Positions 37,801-46,334 of a stretch of 64,000 nucleotides of DNA are shown in pieces. Made by a program: the position numbers and the translations under genes. Position 1 is the stretch's first letter; each line of letters begins with the position of its first letter. This DNA is from Stieleria neptunia (GTDB lineage Bacteria; Planctomycetota; Planctomycetia; Pirellulales; Pirellulaceae). The stretch spans positions 10,784,938 to 10,848,937 of the forward strand of contig NZ_CP037423.1 in the NCBI RefSeq assembly GCF_007754155.1, given 5' to 3'. The notes below the pieces were generated by a model. The model was not told the origin of the DNA. It did not search any database and saw only the letters and a program-made list of their open reading frames with translations.

Positions 37801-37848
37801 CAAACACGGATCGTTCCAAACACGGATCGTTCCAAACACGGATCGTTC
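37801..37848. repeat. Three perfect 16-bp tandem repeats
   Basis: The unit CAAACACGGATCGTTC occurs three times back to back at 37801, 37817 and 37833. It begins 15 bp after the terminator and ends 9 bp before the ferredoxin stop. A short near-copy (CAATCGCGATCA) follows. Slippage repeat in an untranslated interval; no function is proposed. Confidence 0.85.
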
Positions 37849-37857
37849 CAATCGCGA

Positions 37858-38136
37858 TCAATCGTCTGCCAGAGGTTCTTTCTTTTCGGTGATCACCTCG
37901 CACTCTTCAGACTTTTGAGCGTTCAATTCGATGTAGCTCTTCCACTCCTCGGGCAGATTGTCTTCGTGGAAGATCGCCTCGACCGGACACTCGGGCACGC
38001 AGGCTTCGCAATCGATGCACTCTTCGGGGTGGATGTACACCATTTGCTCGCCCTCGTAGAAGCATTCGACGGGGCAAACGACGACACAATCGGTGTATTT
38101 GCAACCCACGCAGGGTTCGGCGACGATATGAGTCAT
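37858..38136 (-). CDS. fdxA: FdxA-type [3Fe-4S][4Fe-4S] ferredoxin
   Basis: 92 aa from the ATG at 38136 ([12 protein letters not shown]); the longer frame is non-coding upstream. Cysteines in [19 protein letters not shown] bind the [3Fe-4S] and part of the [4Fe-4S] cluster, and [13 protein letters not shown] gives the remaining ligands. The pattern and the C-terminal ITEKKEPL segment match 7Fe ferredoxins such as FdxA, which shuttle electrons in the cytoplasm. Its partner is not encoded nearby. Confidence 0.95.
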   Translation of the reverse strand: MTHIVAEPCVGCKYTDCVVVCPVECFYEGEQMVYIHPEECIDCEACVPECPVEAIFHEDNLPEEWKSYIELNAQKSEECEVITEKKEPLADD

Positions 38137-38298
38137 GTTCAAAAACCTTTCGTAACGGGAACCACTCAAGAATCAGCTCTTCGACCAATATATCGGCCGG
38201 AGAAGCGATTGGCTGCACCCCAACCTGTGCAACGAGGCAGCGATCGGTCATTCTTCAAAGATTCTGACCAAAACCTTTGACCCGCACCCTGGCCTGCC

Positions 38299-39522
38299 GT
38301 GTCCCAACCCACCCCCCAACAGCTCCGTGTCAAACCGGGACGACAGTTTCCTTTTCTCGCCCGGCATCCCTGGGTCCATGCCCATGCGTTGATCAGTGAC
38401 GGCAACCGGTTCAGCGACGGCGGCAACCTGCAACGCGGTGACATCGTCGAGCTGGTGGACATGGACGGCAATTTCCTGGGCCGCGGCTTGGTCAATCCCC
38501 ACAGCCGACTACGGGTGCGTTTGTACACATACGAAAGCACCACGCCGATCGACGATGCACTTTGGACCGGGCGGATCGACGCGGCGATCGCTCGGCGGCG
38601 ACTTTCCCGGGCGGCGGAACCGGACGAAGCCGAGCGATTGATTTTCAGCGAATCCGATCTGATCAGCGGCCTGATCGTCGACCGATACGCCGATTGTCTC
38701 GGTGTCCAGTTCACCGCCGGGGCGTTGATGAACTGGCGCCAGACGATTCTCGATCACCTGCAGCAGGTGACCGGGTGCCGTCAGATCGTGGTCCGCGTGG
38801 ATGAAAAAACCGCCAAGTATGAGGGGCTGGATCCGGAGTCGGGCACCTTGGCGATCCCCGGGGCGGACCTCAACGAGCCGGTCAAGTACCGCCAGAACGG
38901 ACTCGATTTGACGGTCGACCTGGTCGGCGGCCAAAAAACCGGCGGCTACCTGGATCAGCGGCTTAATCACGAAACCGCGGCGGGCTATTTGCGTGGAAAA
39001 CGCGTCTTAGATGTGTGCTGTTACACCGGCGGGTTCGGTTTGGTGGCGGCGCGACAGGGTGCGGAAAACGTGTTGGGAATTGACTCGAGTGCGTCGGCGA
39101 TCGCGGCGGCCACCGAGTCGGCACAACGAAACGGGGTCGCCGATCGGATGTCGTTCTTGCAGGAAGATTGCTTTGACGCACTCAAGCGGCTCGGCGATGA
39201 GGGGCAACAATTTGACGCCGTGATTCTGGATCCCCCGCGATTTGCCGGCTCGCGTCATCAGGTCGACCAGGCCTTGCGCGCCTACCGGCGATTGAACAGT
39301 TTGGCCGTTGACCTGCTTCCCCCCGGCGGGATTCTGGTCACGTGCAGCTGCAGCGGTCGTGTTTCACGCAGCGAGTTCTTGAACATGCTGGTGGATGTGG
39401 GGCGACGCCAGCGTCGGGACCTGATCGTTTTGGAAAATCGAGGGCCGGCCCCGGATCACCCGCTGGCCGTCGGTTGCCCGGAAAGTGATTATTTAAAATG
39501 CGTGATCGCCCAGGTGGTCTAG
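38299..39522 (+). CDS. Class I rRNA methyltransferase, RlmI-like
   Basis: 407 aa from a GTG at 38299. A PUA-type N-terminal domain (FLARHPWVHAHALIS, then LQRGDIVELVD) is followed by a Rossmann methyltransferase: VLDVCCYTGGFGL (motif I), NVLGIDSS, VILDPPRFAG (motif IV) and VTCSCSGRVS. This is the YccW/RlmI architecture, which methylates a cytosine C5 in 23S rRNA using S-adenosylmethionine. The motif IV DPPRF matches the family. Product specificity cannot be decided from sequence alone. Confidence 0.9.
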   Translation: MSQPTPQQLRVKPGRQFPFLARHPWVHAHALISDGNRFSDGGNLQRGDIVELVDMDGNFLGRGLVNPHSRLRVRLYTYESTTPIDDALWTGRIDAAIARRRLSRAAEPDEAERLIFSESDLISGLIVDRYADCLGVQFTAGALMNWRQTILDHLQQVTGCRQIVVRVDEKTAKYEGLDPESGTLAIPGADLNEPVKYRQNGLDLTVDLVGGQKTGGYLDQRLNHETAAGYLRGKRVLDVCCYTGGFGLVAARQGAENVLGIDSSASAIAAATESAQRNGVADRMSFLQEDCFDALKRLGDEGQQFDAVILDPPRFAGSRHQVDQALRAYRRLNSLAVDLLPPGGILVTCSCSGRVSRSEFLNMLVDVGRRQRRDLIVLENRGPAPDHPLAVGCPESDYLKCVIAQVV

Positions 39523-39611
39523 AATTCTGGCAGACGCACGTCAATCAACCAGATATATTGATGCAGCACAACAATCCTCTTTCTCGATCCTTTTCATCTC
39601 GGGGTCTGCCC

Positions 39612-40274
39612 ATGTCGGGTGTGACGTTGAAAGTTCTTCACGGCGCTGATCGCGGCAAAGTCTTCGGCGATCTCACTCCACCGTTCACGGTGGGGCGAGA
39701 AGAAGTCAATGACATCCAACTCAACGACGAGCGTGTCAGCCGTTGCCACTTCAAGATCCAGCGTGACAACGACCGTTTGGTGCTGACCGATTTGGACAGC
39801 ACCAACGGGACCAAGGTCAACGGGGTGGAATATCCGCTGAAAATCCTTCGCAGCGGTGACCTGATCTCCGTCGGCCGTAGCCTGATGTTGGTCGGTTCCG
39901 AAGAAGAGATTGCGGCGCGGTTGGCGGCACTGGGCAGCGAAAACCCGACCATGTCACGCGAGATGTCTTCGTCGGAGAGTTCCGTCGCACTCGAATTGAG
40001 TCAGGAGAAATCGCCCTTCCAAATGGACATCGCGTCGGTCCGAGAAATCCCCTCGATTCCGGACAACTTGAGCCCGGGGCAAAAAGCACAACTGTGCGAG
40101 ATCTTGGATTTCTTGCAACACCGTCTGTGCAAACTGGTGGAGACGGCCAAGATCGACGAGTCCAGTCAATCGGTGACCCTGAAGTTGAGTTCCTGGCAAC
40201 GACTGTTGGGTGTCCAGGCACGCCTGGGCGAAATGCACCGCAAGATCGCCGACCCCGATTGGAACGGCGAGTGA
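39612..40274 (+). CDS. FHA-domain protein
   Basis: 220 aa from the ATG at 39612; the earlier ATG at 39561 would add only low-complexity residues. Residues ~1-95 are an FHA fold with canonical phosphothreonine-binding residues: TVGREEVNDIQL, ERVSRCHFKI and DSTNGTKVNG. The C-terminal half is helical and begins after a Ser/Glu linker (LSPGQKAQLCEIL). It reads phosphorylated partners, presumably substrates of Ser/Thr kinases such as the one at 51409-56793. No kinase lies next to it. It is convergent with the Xer recombinase gene. Confidence 0.85.
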   Translation: MSGVTLKVLHGADRGKVFGDLTPPFTVGREEVNDIQLNDERVSRCHFKIQRDNDRLVLTDLDSTNGTKVNGVEYPLKILRSGDLISVGRSLMLVGSEEEIAARLAALGSENPTMSREMSSSESSVALELSQEKSPFQMDIASVREIPSIPDNLSPGQKAQLCEILDFLQHRLCKLVETAKIDESSQSVTLKLSSWQRLLGVQARLGEMHRKIADPDWNGE

Positions 40275-40277
40275 CGG

Positions 40278-40482
40278 TGTTAGCGGAACGGCGCGAGCGG
40301 GCTGTCGTTTTTGTGAGCCGCGACGCGTAAGCGGCCGGGCACTGCGACGCTGCCCCAGGCCTTACGGCCAGCGGCTCACCATTGACTCAGCAGATCCCGA
40401 CTCAATCGACAGCCCGCAAGCCGTCCGGTCGCGCTTCAAAAACACCGTGAAAGACCGGAGGGCTCGCGCCCGACCGCTAACA
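40278..40482. repeat. Large nested inverted repeat between convergent genes
   Basis: Three arm pairs nest: TGTTAGCGG...GCGCGAGC (40278-40298) with 40462-40482; CGGGCTGTCG (40298-40307) with CGACAGCCCG (40407-40416); and GTGAGCCG (40313-40320) with CGGCTCAC (40372-40379), extended by imperfect pairs around TAAGCGGCCGGG. The whole could fold as one long hairpin between the FHA and recombinase genes. Related blocks such as GTTAGCGG and GTGAGCCG are typical of repeats in this type of genome, from my general knowledge. Confidence 0.75.
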
Positions 40483-40531
40483 AGAAACACCCCGCTTGGC
40501 GTCAAAGTGGATGGCACCGGGGTTGCCTCGT

Positions 40532-41485
40532 TCAGGCCCGTGGATGGTACTGTTGGTGCACCCGTTTCAGCCTGGAGTGCTCGACGTGGGTGTAGATTTG
40601 CGTCGTCTGGATGCTGGCGTGGCCGAGCATCTCTTGCACTTGTCGAAGGTCCGCCCCGCCGGCCAGTAAGTGCGTCGCAAAACTGTGACGCAACGAGTGG
40701 GGGCTGATCCCCGAATCGATGCCGACCCGTTTGGCGTAGTGCTTGACCAGACGCCAAAGTTGAATGCGATCGAGTGCCCGTCCGCTGCGGGAAAGAAATA
40801 GTTCGTCCGGCGGGTGCGGTGGTTTCGCGGCCAGTTCCCCACGCAGCTGTTCACAATAACGTTCGATCGCCGCGATCGCCCGATTGCCGATCGGGACCAT
40901 GCGTTGCTTGCCGCCTTTGCCGGTGCACTTGAGATGTTTTTGGTCCAAGGAAAGGTCGCGGACCCGCAGCGAACAAACTTCACTGGCACGGCATCCGGTC
41001 GCGTACAAGACTTCCAACATCGCGACGTCGCGCAGCCAAAACGCGTCGGATCGGCGTGGGGCGCGCAGAAACTGGTCGACTTGCCGCTGCGACAGCACGC
41101 CCGGCATCCGCTGCCACATTTTTTGGGCCGCCAGCAGCTCCGCCGGATTTTCGCTGACCGTCCCTTCCAACTGTAAATATTTGAAGAAGGTGCGAATGGC
41201 GACGACCGCGCGGGACACCGAAGCCGGCGCGAGGCCCGCTTCGGACAGGGTGCCCATGAACTGGGTCAGGTCGCCGACGCGAATCGAATCCAGGCGTCGT
41301 TTTCCCACCCAGCCGATGAAACGGTTGAGATCCCGCCCGTAAGCTTCAATCGTGTTGTCAGCCAGGTGGCACTCGCCACGCAGATAGTTCAAAAATTCCT
41401 CTCGGATGGTGTCGGCCGAGTGCGAAGGTTTCTCGGGCGGCCCCGACTCCTGCATCAATTGCAACTTGGTTCGTCGTTTGGCCAC
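40532..41485 (-). CDS. Tyrosine recombinase, XerC/XerD-like
   Basis: 317 aa. The N-terminal SAM-like domain contains EFLNYLRGECHLADNTIEAY. Catalytic residues are Arg166 (ATGCRASEV), Lys190 (TGKGGKQR), His263-x-x-Arg266 (HSLRHSFATH), His289 (GHASIQTTQ) and the nucleophile Tyr298 (IYTHV). Length and spacing are those of the housekeeping XerC/D chromosome-dimer resolvases rather than phage integrases. No att site or mobile element is seen beside it. Which of the two Xer proteins it is cannot be decided here. Confidence 0.93.
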   Translation of the reverse strand: MAKRRTKLQLMQESGPPEKPSHSADTIREEFLNYLRGECHLADNTIEAYGRDLNRFIGWVGKRRLDSIRVGDLTQFMGTLSEAGLAPASVSRAVVAIRTFFKYLQLEGTVSENPAELLAAQKMWQRMPGVLSQRQVDQFLRAPRRSDAFWLRDVAMLEVLYATGCRASEVCSLRVRDLSLDQKHLKCTGKGGKQRMVPIGNRAIAAIERYCEQLRGELAAKPPHPPDELFLSRSGRALDRIQLWRLVKHYAKRVGIDSGISPHSLRHSFATHLLAGGADLRQVQEMLGHASIQTTQIYTHVEHSRLKRVHQQYHPRA

Positions 41486-41595
41486 CGATTGATTTCATCC
41501 GGTTTCGGGAGAAGATTGATGTATGGTTTCCGTAATCTCTTGGTCGGCACACCACGTCGCCACATCCGTTGCCCTAAATGCTTGAAGTGGATTTC

Positions 41596-42588
41596 ATGAA
41601 TGTTTTGGTTGTCGGTGGTGCCGGTTACATCGGTTCGCACGCCGTTCGTTTGCTCACCGAAGCTGGCCACCAGGTCACCGTCTACGACAATCTCTCGCGG
41701 GGCCACCGCCAGGCGGTTCCGGACGGCATGCTGGTCGAAGGCGAATTGGCCGACCGGGCGAAATTGACCGGCGTGTTGAAAGACAAACAGATCGACGCGG
41801 TGATGCACTTCGCCGCCTTTGCGTTGGTCAATGAGTCGGTCAATGATCCCGCACTCTACTACCGCAACAACGTCGTCGCGGCGATCGAATTGCTCGACGC
41901 GATGCGCGAAGCCGACGTCAAAAAAATCGTCTTCAGCAGCACGACGGCGACCTACGGCGAGCCCGACACGATTCCCATCGCGGAAACGACGCTTCAGCAG
42001 CCCATCAACCCCTACGGGTTTACCAAGCTGGTGTTTGAACAGGCGCTCGCCGATTACGCCGCGGCGTACGGGTTCGGCTATGCGGCACTCCGCTACTTCA
42101 ACGCCGCCGGCGCGCGACCGGACGGATCGATCGGCGAAGACCACACCCCGGAATCGCATCTGATCCCGATCGTCTTGCAAGTGGCGCTCGGCCAACGCGA
42201 GGCGATCACCGTGTTCGGCGACGACTACCCGACACCCGACGGCACCTGCGTCCGCGACTACATTCATGTCGACGACCTCGGCGCCGCTCACCTGACCGCG
42301 TTGGAAAAACTGCAGCCCGGCAAAGGCATCTGTGTCAACCTGGGGACCGGGCGGGGCACCAGCGTCCGCGAGATCATCCAAGCCTGCCGCGAGGTCACCG
42401 GCCATCCGATCCCCGAAGTGATGGGAGCGCGGCGGGCAGGCGATCCGCCGGAGCTGGTTGCCGATGCGAGGTTGGCGGCCGAGTTGCTGGGTTGGAAAAC
42501 CCAGTACAACGACGTCAAACGGATCGTTGAAACCGCCTGGAAGTGGCATCAGAGCCACCCGAACGGCTATTCCGACGCTTTGCACTAG
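41596..42588 (+). CDS. galE: UDP-glucose 4-epimerase
   Basis: 330 aa from the ATG at 41596, where MNVLVVGGAGYIGSHAV is the NAD-binding start; the upstream in-frame ATG adds six unlike residues. SSTTATYGEP supplies the active Ser/Thr and Y140-GFTK144 is the catalytic YxxxK. CVRDYIHVDDLG and LNLGTGRGTS-type segments (here VNLGTGRGTS) are GalE signatures. It interconverts UDP-glucose and UDP-galactose for polysaccharide or lipopolysaccharide synthesis. It is divergent from the recombinase and followed by the di-heme secreted protein gene. Confidence 0.94.
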   Translation: MNVLVVGGAGYIGSHAVRLLTEAGHQVTVYDNLSRGHRQAVPDGMLVEGELADRAKLTGVLKDKQIDAVMHFAAFALVNESVNDPALYYRNNVVAAIELLDAMREADVKKIVFSSTTATYGEPDTIPIAETTLQQPINPYGFTKLVFEQALADYAAAYGFGYAALRYFNAAGARPDGSIGEDHTPESHLIPIVLQVALGQREAITVFGDDYPTPDGTCVRDYIHVDDLGAAHLTALEKLQPGKGICVNLGTGRGTSVREIIQACREVTGHPIPEVMGARRAGDPPELVADARLAAELLGWKTQYNDVKRIVETAWKWHQSHPNGYSDALH

Positions 42589-42699
42589 AATTTTGGGCTC
42601 TCGCGGCCACGAATTCCGTTTGCCTGGGTAGATGCGCAAGCCGCGTCGAGCTGAGATCCGCAACCGTCGCAAGAACGCGACGCCCCGCCGACAATTTCT

Positions 42700-44670
42700 A
42701 TGAAGATGAAACGAATCATCCCCATCGCCATGCGTTGCGTCCTGCTGCTTGCCGCGTTCCTGGTCGATCTGGTTGCCGGCGGCGTGATCGGTGGCGGAAC
42801 GGCCCAGGCGGTGGAATTGGATCGACGCCAAAAAGCCATCGTCTCGACCATCGGTGCGACGATCAATCGGGCCGGCAAAGCTTACTTCGAAGGCAAGTAC
42901 GACGCGTCGGGCAACGAGATTCGCAAGGCGCTCGAGCAGGTCGATCGTGCGGTCGATCTGGGAAGCCCCGAGCTCTACGACGCGATCGTCGTCCACATCG
43001 ACAAGATTTCGCGGGCCCACGCGATGCTGGAATTGGAAGGGATCTCACTGCCGCCGTTCCGACGTCCGCCGCGTCCGACCGGGACGGCATCGACCCCGAT
43101 GGCATCGTCCGATTCATCCGACCCCAACACGCCCGGCACCCCGCCCTCCGGCACGCTGGTCAGCTTCACCAACGACGTGGCGCCGATCTTGAGCAGCAAA
43201 TGTGGCCGTTGCCACATCAGCGAACGCCGCGGCGGATTTAGCACGTCCAGCTACACCGCGTTGATGCAGGGACCACCCGAAGGCGTCGTCGTGTTTGCCG
43301 GTGACGTCATCGGCAGCCGGCTGATCGAAACGATCGAAACCGGCGACATGCCGCGCGGCGGTGCCAAGGTCAGCGCGGCTGAACTGGGAACGCTGAAAAC
43401 ATGGATCGCCCAAGGCGCGAAATTTGATGGCAACGATCCCAATCAAATGCTCGCCGCCGGCAGCACGCCCGCCCCGGCGATGGAAACCAAACCGCCGGTG
43501 ATCACCCAAGCGACGGGCAACGAAACGGTGAGCTTTGCATTGGAGATCGCGCCGCTGCTGGTCGACAATTGCGGCGGTTGTCACATCGAAGCCATGCAGG
43601 TCCGCGGCGGATTGAGAATGGATACGTTTGTGCAAATGATGCGCGGCGGTGACAGCGGGGCGATCATCACGCCGGGCCGCGGCGAAGCGAGCTTGTTGGT
43701 CAAGAAACTGCGCGGGACCGCGACCGATGGCGAGCGGATGCCGGCCGGCGGGCGGCCACCGCTGAGCGACGATTCGATCGCGTTGATTTCCAAATGGATC
43801 GATGAAGGCGCGACGCTCGATGCCAACCAATCGCAGCCGATCAAGGTGATCAGCAAGCTCGCCTGGGCCTCGCGCGCCTCAAGTGCCGAGATCTCAGCCA
43901 AACGAGCCGAACTGGCCGACCGGAACTTCAAACTGGCCAATTCGACCGCATCGCTGACCGAACACCAAACCGATCATTTCCGCGTCGTCGGCTCCGGTTC
44001 GCAGCAGACCCTGGAAGTGGTCGGCCGGGCGGCAGAAAAACACCTCAAAATCGCCAAGTCGGTCGCCCGACCGGCGTCATCGACAGCCGCCGAAGATTAC
44101 TTCCACGGCCGCGCAACGATCTTCGTGCTGCCACGCCGCTATGACTACAGCGAGTTTGCCAAGATGGTCGAACAACGCAGCGTGCCAAACGATTGGTCGG
44201 CCCACTGGCAGTACGACGGGATCGATGCCTACGCCGCCACCGTGGCTTCGGAAACCGAGGACGAAGAAGCCATCGAGTCTCGACTTCTGGCGCCGATCGT
44301 CAGCCTGGCGGTGGCCTCCCGCGGCAGTGATGTCCCGCGCTGGTTCGCCGAAGGCATCGGCTCGGCCACCGCGATGCAGCAGAACGCCAAGAGTCGCAGC
44401 GAGAAAGAAAAACTGCGGGTGTTGGCCGGCGAGGCGGTGTCGGCGGTCAAAAACGCCAAAGCATTCTTAGACAACAAGCTCACGCCCGAGCAAGCCGACT
44501 CCTTCGGGACCGCACTGGCGATGTCGATGTTGGACCGCAGCCGCCGCAAGATGTTGGACGCCACGTTCCGATTGCTCGATGACGACCAATCGTTCAACGA
44601 TGCCTTCGTCGGCGGCTTCGGCGTCACGCCGACCATCTACATCGACCAGCTCCTCCAGTTCGCACGCTAG
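42700..44670 (+). CDS. Secreted protein with two planctomycete-type cytochrome c domains
   Basis: 656 aa. The N-terminus carries a signal peptide (RIIPIAMRCVLLLAAFLVD with processing near AQA). Two heme sites, CGRCH (near residue 168) and CGGCH (near 289), sit in domains with a VAPIL or IAPLL lead-in and a GDMPRGGA/ERMPAGGRPPLSD-type tail, the pattern of planctomycete cytochrome domains. The C-terminal third (about 430-650) resembles a peptidase-like or receptor-like domain (VPRWFAEGIGSATAM), without a zinc site I can confirm. Such proteins are thought to act in the periplasm; substrate unknown. Confidence 0.8.
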   Translation: MKMKRIIPIAMRCVLLLAAFLVDLVAGGVIGGGTAQAVELDRRQKAIVSTIGATINRAGKAYFEGKYDASGNEIRKALEQVDRAVDLGSPELYDAIVVHIDKISRAHAMLELEGISLPPFRRPPRPTGTASTPMASSDSSDPNTPGTPPSGTLVSFTNDVAPILSSKCGRCHISERRGGFSTSSYTALMQGPPEGVVVFAGDVIGSRLIETIETGDMPRGGAKVSAAELGTLKTWIAQGAKFDGNDPNQMLAAGSTPAPAMETKPPVITQATGNETVSFALEIAPLLVDNCGGCHIEAMQVRGGLRMDTFVQMMRGGDSGAIITPGRGEASLLVKKLRGTATDGERMPAGGRPPLSDDSIALISKWIDEGATLDANQSQPIKVISKLAWASRASSAEISAKRAELADRNFKLANSTASLTEHQTDHFRVVGSGSQQTLEVVGRAAEKHLKIAKSVARPASSTAAEDYFHGRATIFVLPRRYDYSEFAKMVEQRSVPNDWSAHWQYDGIDAYAATVASETEDEEAIESRLLAPIVSLAVASRGSDVPRWFAEGIGSATAMQQNAKSRSEKEKLRVLAGEAVSAVKNAKAFLDNKLTPEQADSFGTALAMSMLDRSRRKMLDATFRLLDDDQSFNDAFVGGFGVTPTIYIDQLLQFAR

Positions 44671-44760
44671 TGGGGTAAGCTTCCAGCTTGCCATCGCCTA
44701 CCGTGGGGTAAGCTTCCAGCTTGCCATCGGCTAAGCTTGTAAGCTTCCAGCCTCCCCCAC
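44671..44760. repeat. Tandem 'TAAGCTTCCAGCTTGCC' repeats
   Basis: Two copies of a 33-bp unit (GTGGGGTAAGCTTCCAGCTTGCCATCG at 44670 and 44703) are followed by a third partial copy at 44732-44760 ending in CCCCCAC, which complements the GTGGGG starts. The core occurs as a palindrome at 10361-10424 and 3781-3873. The repeat begins at the stop codon of the cytochrome gene and ends shortly before the next start. Confidence 0.8.
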
Positions 44761-44773
44761 GATCAATCGCGCC

Positions 44774-45796
44774 ATGAACCCGAGCCCCGAACAAGTCACC
44801 GCGAGCCAGTCCGCCGTCCGCGCCGCCGGCGACCGCACCATCGAGCAGTACCAGAACTGGATGCAGACCAACGCGGCGGCTCATTTGATGCGTTCCGCGC
44901 GACAGTCGGGGCTGACCGCTCGGTTGCGTGAAAAGCAACACACGCTGGAGGAGCTTTGCGAATCGCTGTCGCTGCAGCGCGAGACCACCGCGCTGTTGCT
45001 CGACGCCCTGGTGGCCATCGGGCTGGTCGAGCAGTACGGGGAGGATTTTGCGCTGGCCCGAGCCGGGCATCTGCTCTGCCAGTACGACGACGATTTGGGC
45101 GACCGCCGCTGGGAGTCTCTGGTCGGTCGACTCAAGGCCCCGGAGAGCGCGGCGTCTGTCGACGGCGCGGACTATCGCGCGCAAATCGCGGCGACCCAGT
45201 GGATTCACACCGCCGCGGCGATGCAGGCGGCGGAGATCCTGGACATCGGCGGCCAAGATGCCTGCCCCGGCCCCAAGATCTTGGACTTGGGTTGCGGGTC
45301 GGCCGTGTGGAGCTGTGCGATGGCGCACCGCGACGCGGACGCGGTCATCGTGGCCGTTGATGAACCGGCGGCGCTGCAGTCGGCCCGCAGCACCGCCGAA
45401 TCGATCGGGCTGGGCGATCGTTTTAAAACCATTGAAAGTGATCCGCTGGCGGCCACCGTGGGCCGGCAACAGTTTGAACTCGTCGTGTTGGCCCAGATGC
45501 TATCCGGTTATTCGGATGATCAAGCCGCAAGCCTGTTGGAAAAAGCGGCGGCAGCCCTGAAGCCGGGCGGCCGGATTGCGGTGCCGGACTTTTACATCGG
45601 CCCCGGGCGGGCCGGGTTGAAAGAATCGCTGGGGCGATTGTCGATTCATCTGGCGACCCCGCAGGGCCGGGTCCGCGATTTGCGCGAGTGCCAGGGCATG
45701 TTCCAGGCCGCCGGGCTGGGCGGGATTCAGTTCACGTATCTGGCCGCCAGCGAAGCCGGGCTGGGGATGATGGTGGCCGAGTCGATGGCCAAGTAG
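44774..45796 (+). CDS. SAM-dependent methyltransferase with N-terminal dimerisation domain
   Basis: 340 aa. The N-terminal 110 residues are helical with a winged-helix-like arrangement (LLLDALVAIGLVEQYGEDF), as in O-methyltransferase family 2. The Rossmann domain includes ILDLGCGSAVWS (motif I), IVAVDEPAAL, LVVLAQMLSGYSD and LKPGGRIAVPDFY. The family methylates small molecules, often oxygen or nitrogen groups. The neighbours (di-heme protein, rpmF) give no hint of the substrate. Confidence 0.82.
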   Translation: MNPSPEQVTASQSAVRAAGDRTIEQYQNWMQTNAAAHLMRSARQSGLTARLREKQHTLEELCESLSLQRETTALLLDALVAIGLVEQYGEDFALARAGHLLCQYDDDLGDRRWESLVGRLKAPESAASVDGADYRAQIAATQWIHTAAAMQAAEILDIGGQDACPGPKILDLGCGSAVWSCAMAHRDADAVIVAVDEPAALQSARSTAESIGLGDRFKTIESDPLAATVGRQQFELVVLAQMLSGYSDDQAASLLEKAAAALKPGGRIAVPDFYIGPGRAGLKESLGRLSIHLATPQGRVRDLRECQGMFQAAGLGGIQFTYLAASEAGLGMMVAESMAK

Positions 45797-46032
45797 ATGG
45801 CACTGAGCACTAGCCTAAGGGACAATCCCCCAGTGCCCGATTTGAATGAACCCACCGATGGCAAAGCGTACCCACGGATGAAAAACAGCCTGAAAACGGG
45901 CTCGCGGCCACTAGTTTGCCCTCGAGTCGCGGTTTTTTTTAATCATGGATTGACGAAACCGGCTCAAAATTTCTACGATGCCGGGCCAATTTTGATTCGA
46001 AATCAACACCATACTTACCCCCCCAAACAGCC

Positions 46033-46215
46033 ATGGCTGTCCCCAAGCGAAAACACAGCAACAGTCGAACCGGCAAACGCCGCAGCCACGATCGCGTCAA
46101 GAAACGCCAAATCGCCTATTGCCCGCAGTGCAGCAGTTCGGTGCCGACGCACACGATTTGCCCCAAATGCGGCTATTACCAAGGGCGTACCGTGGTCGAG
46201 CCGGTTGACGAGTAA
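46033..46215 (+). CDS. rpmF: 50S ribosomal protein L32
   Basis: 60 aa, normal length. MAVPKRKHSNSRTGKRRSHD is the conserved start, and YCPQCSSSVPTHTICPKCGYY gives two CxxC pairs that bind zinc. L32 is a component of the large ribosomal subunit. In many bacteria rpmF heads a plsX-fabH-fabD-fabG-acpP-fabF cluster; here fabD follows directly after a probable terminator, and plsX and fabH are missing. The 236 bases upstream contain no other gene I can support. Confidence 0.97.
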   Translation: MAVPKRKHSNSRTGKRRSHDRVKKRQIAYCPQCSSSVPTHTICPKCGYYQGRTVVEPVDE

Positions 46216-46252
46216 TCGTCAGGCGTGATCGGACGATTCTTTTCGACGCATT

Positions 46253-46320
46253 CCGCCGTGCCGTGTTGCCGGGTGTCGTTTGTGACCCCGGCATGAGGTT
46301 GCTCGGCGGTTTTCTTTTTT
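46253..46320 (+). terminator. Probable terminator/attenuator between rpmF and fabD
   Basis: Outer arms CCGCCG (46253-46258) and CGGCGG (46304-46309), with an inner stem TGCCGGG/CCCGGCA (46267-46273 and 46287-46293), are followed by a T-rich run (46310-46320). It would end rpmF transcripts or attenuate read-through 15 bp before the fabD start. Confidence 0.5.
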
Positions 46321-46334
46321 AGCGGCTGTTATCA

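Noticed and set aside
37801..37848. CRISPR array
   Set aside because: The repeats are directly adjacent with no spacers and only 16 bp long.
40532..41485. Phage or integrative-element integrase
   Set aside because: Size and spacing match housekeeping XerC/D; no att repeats, excisionase or mobile genes are beside it.
45797..46228. A plus-strand ORF across the rpmF leader and gene
   Set aside because: It overlaps rpmF in another frame, and its composition and motifs are not protein-like.
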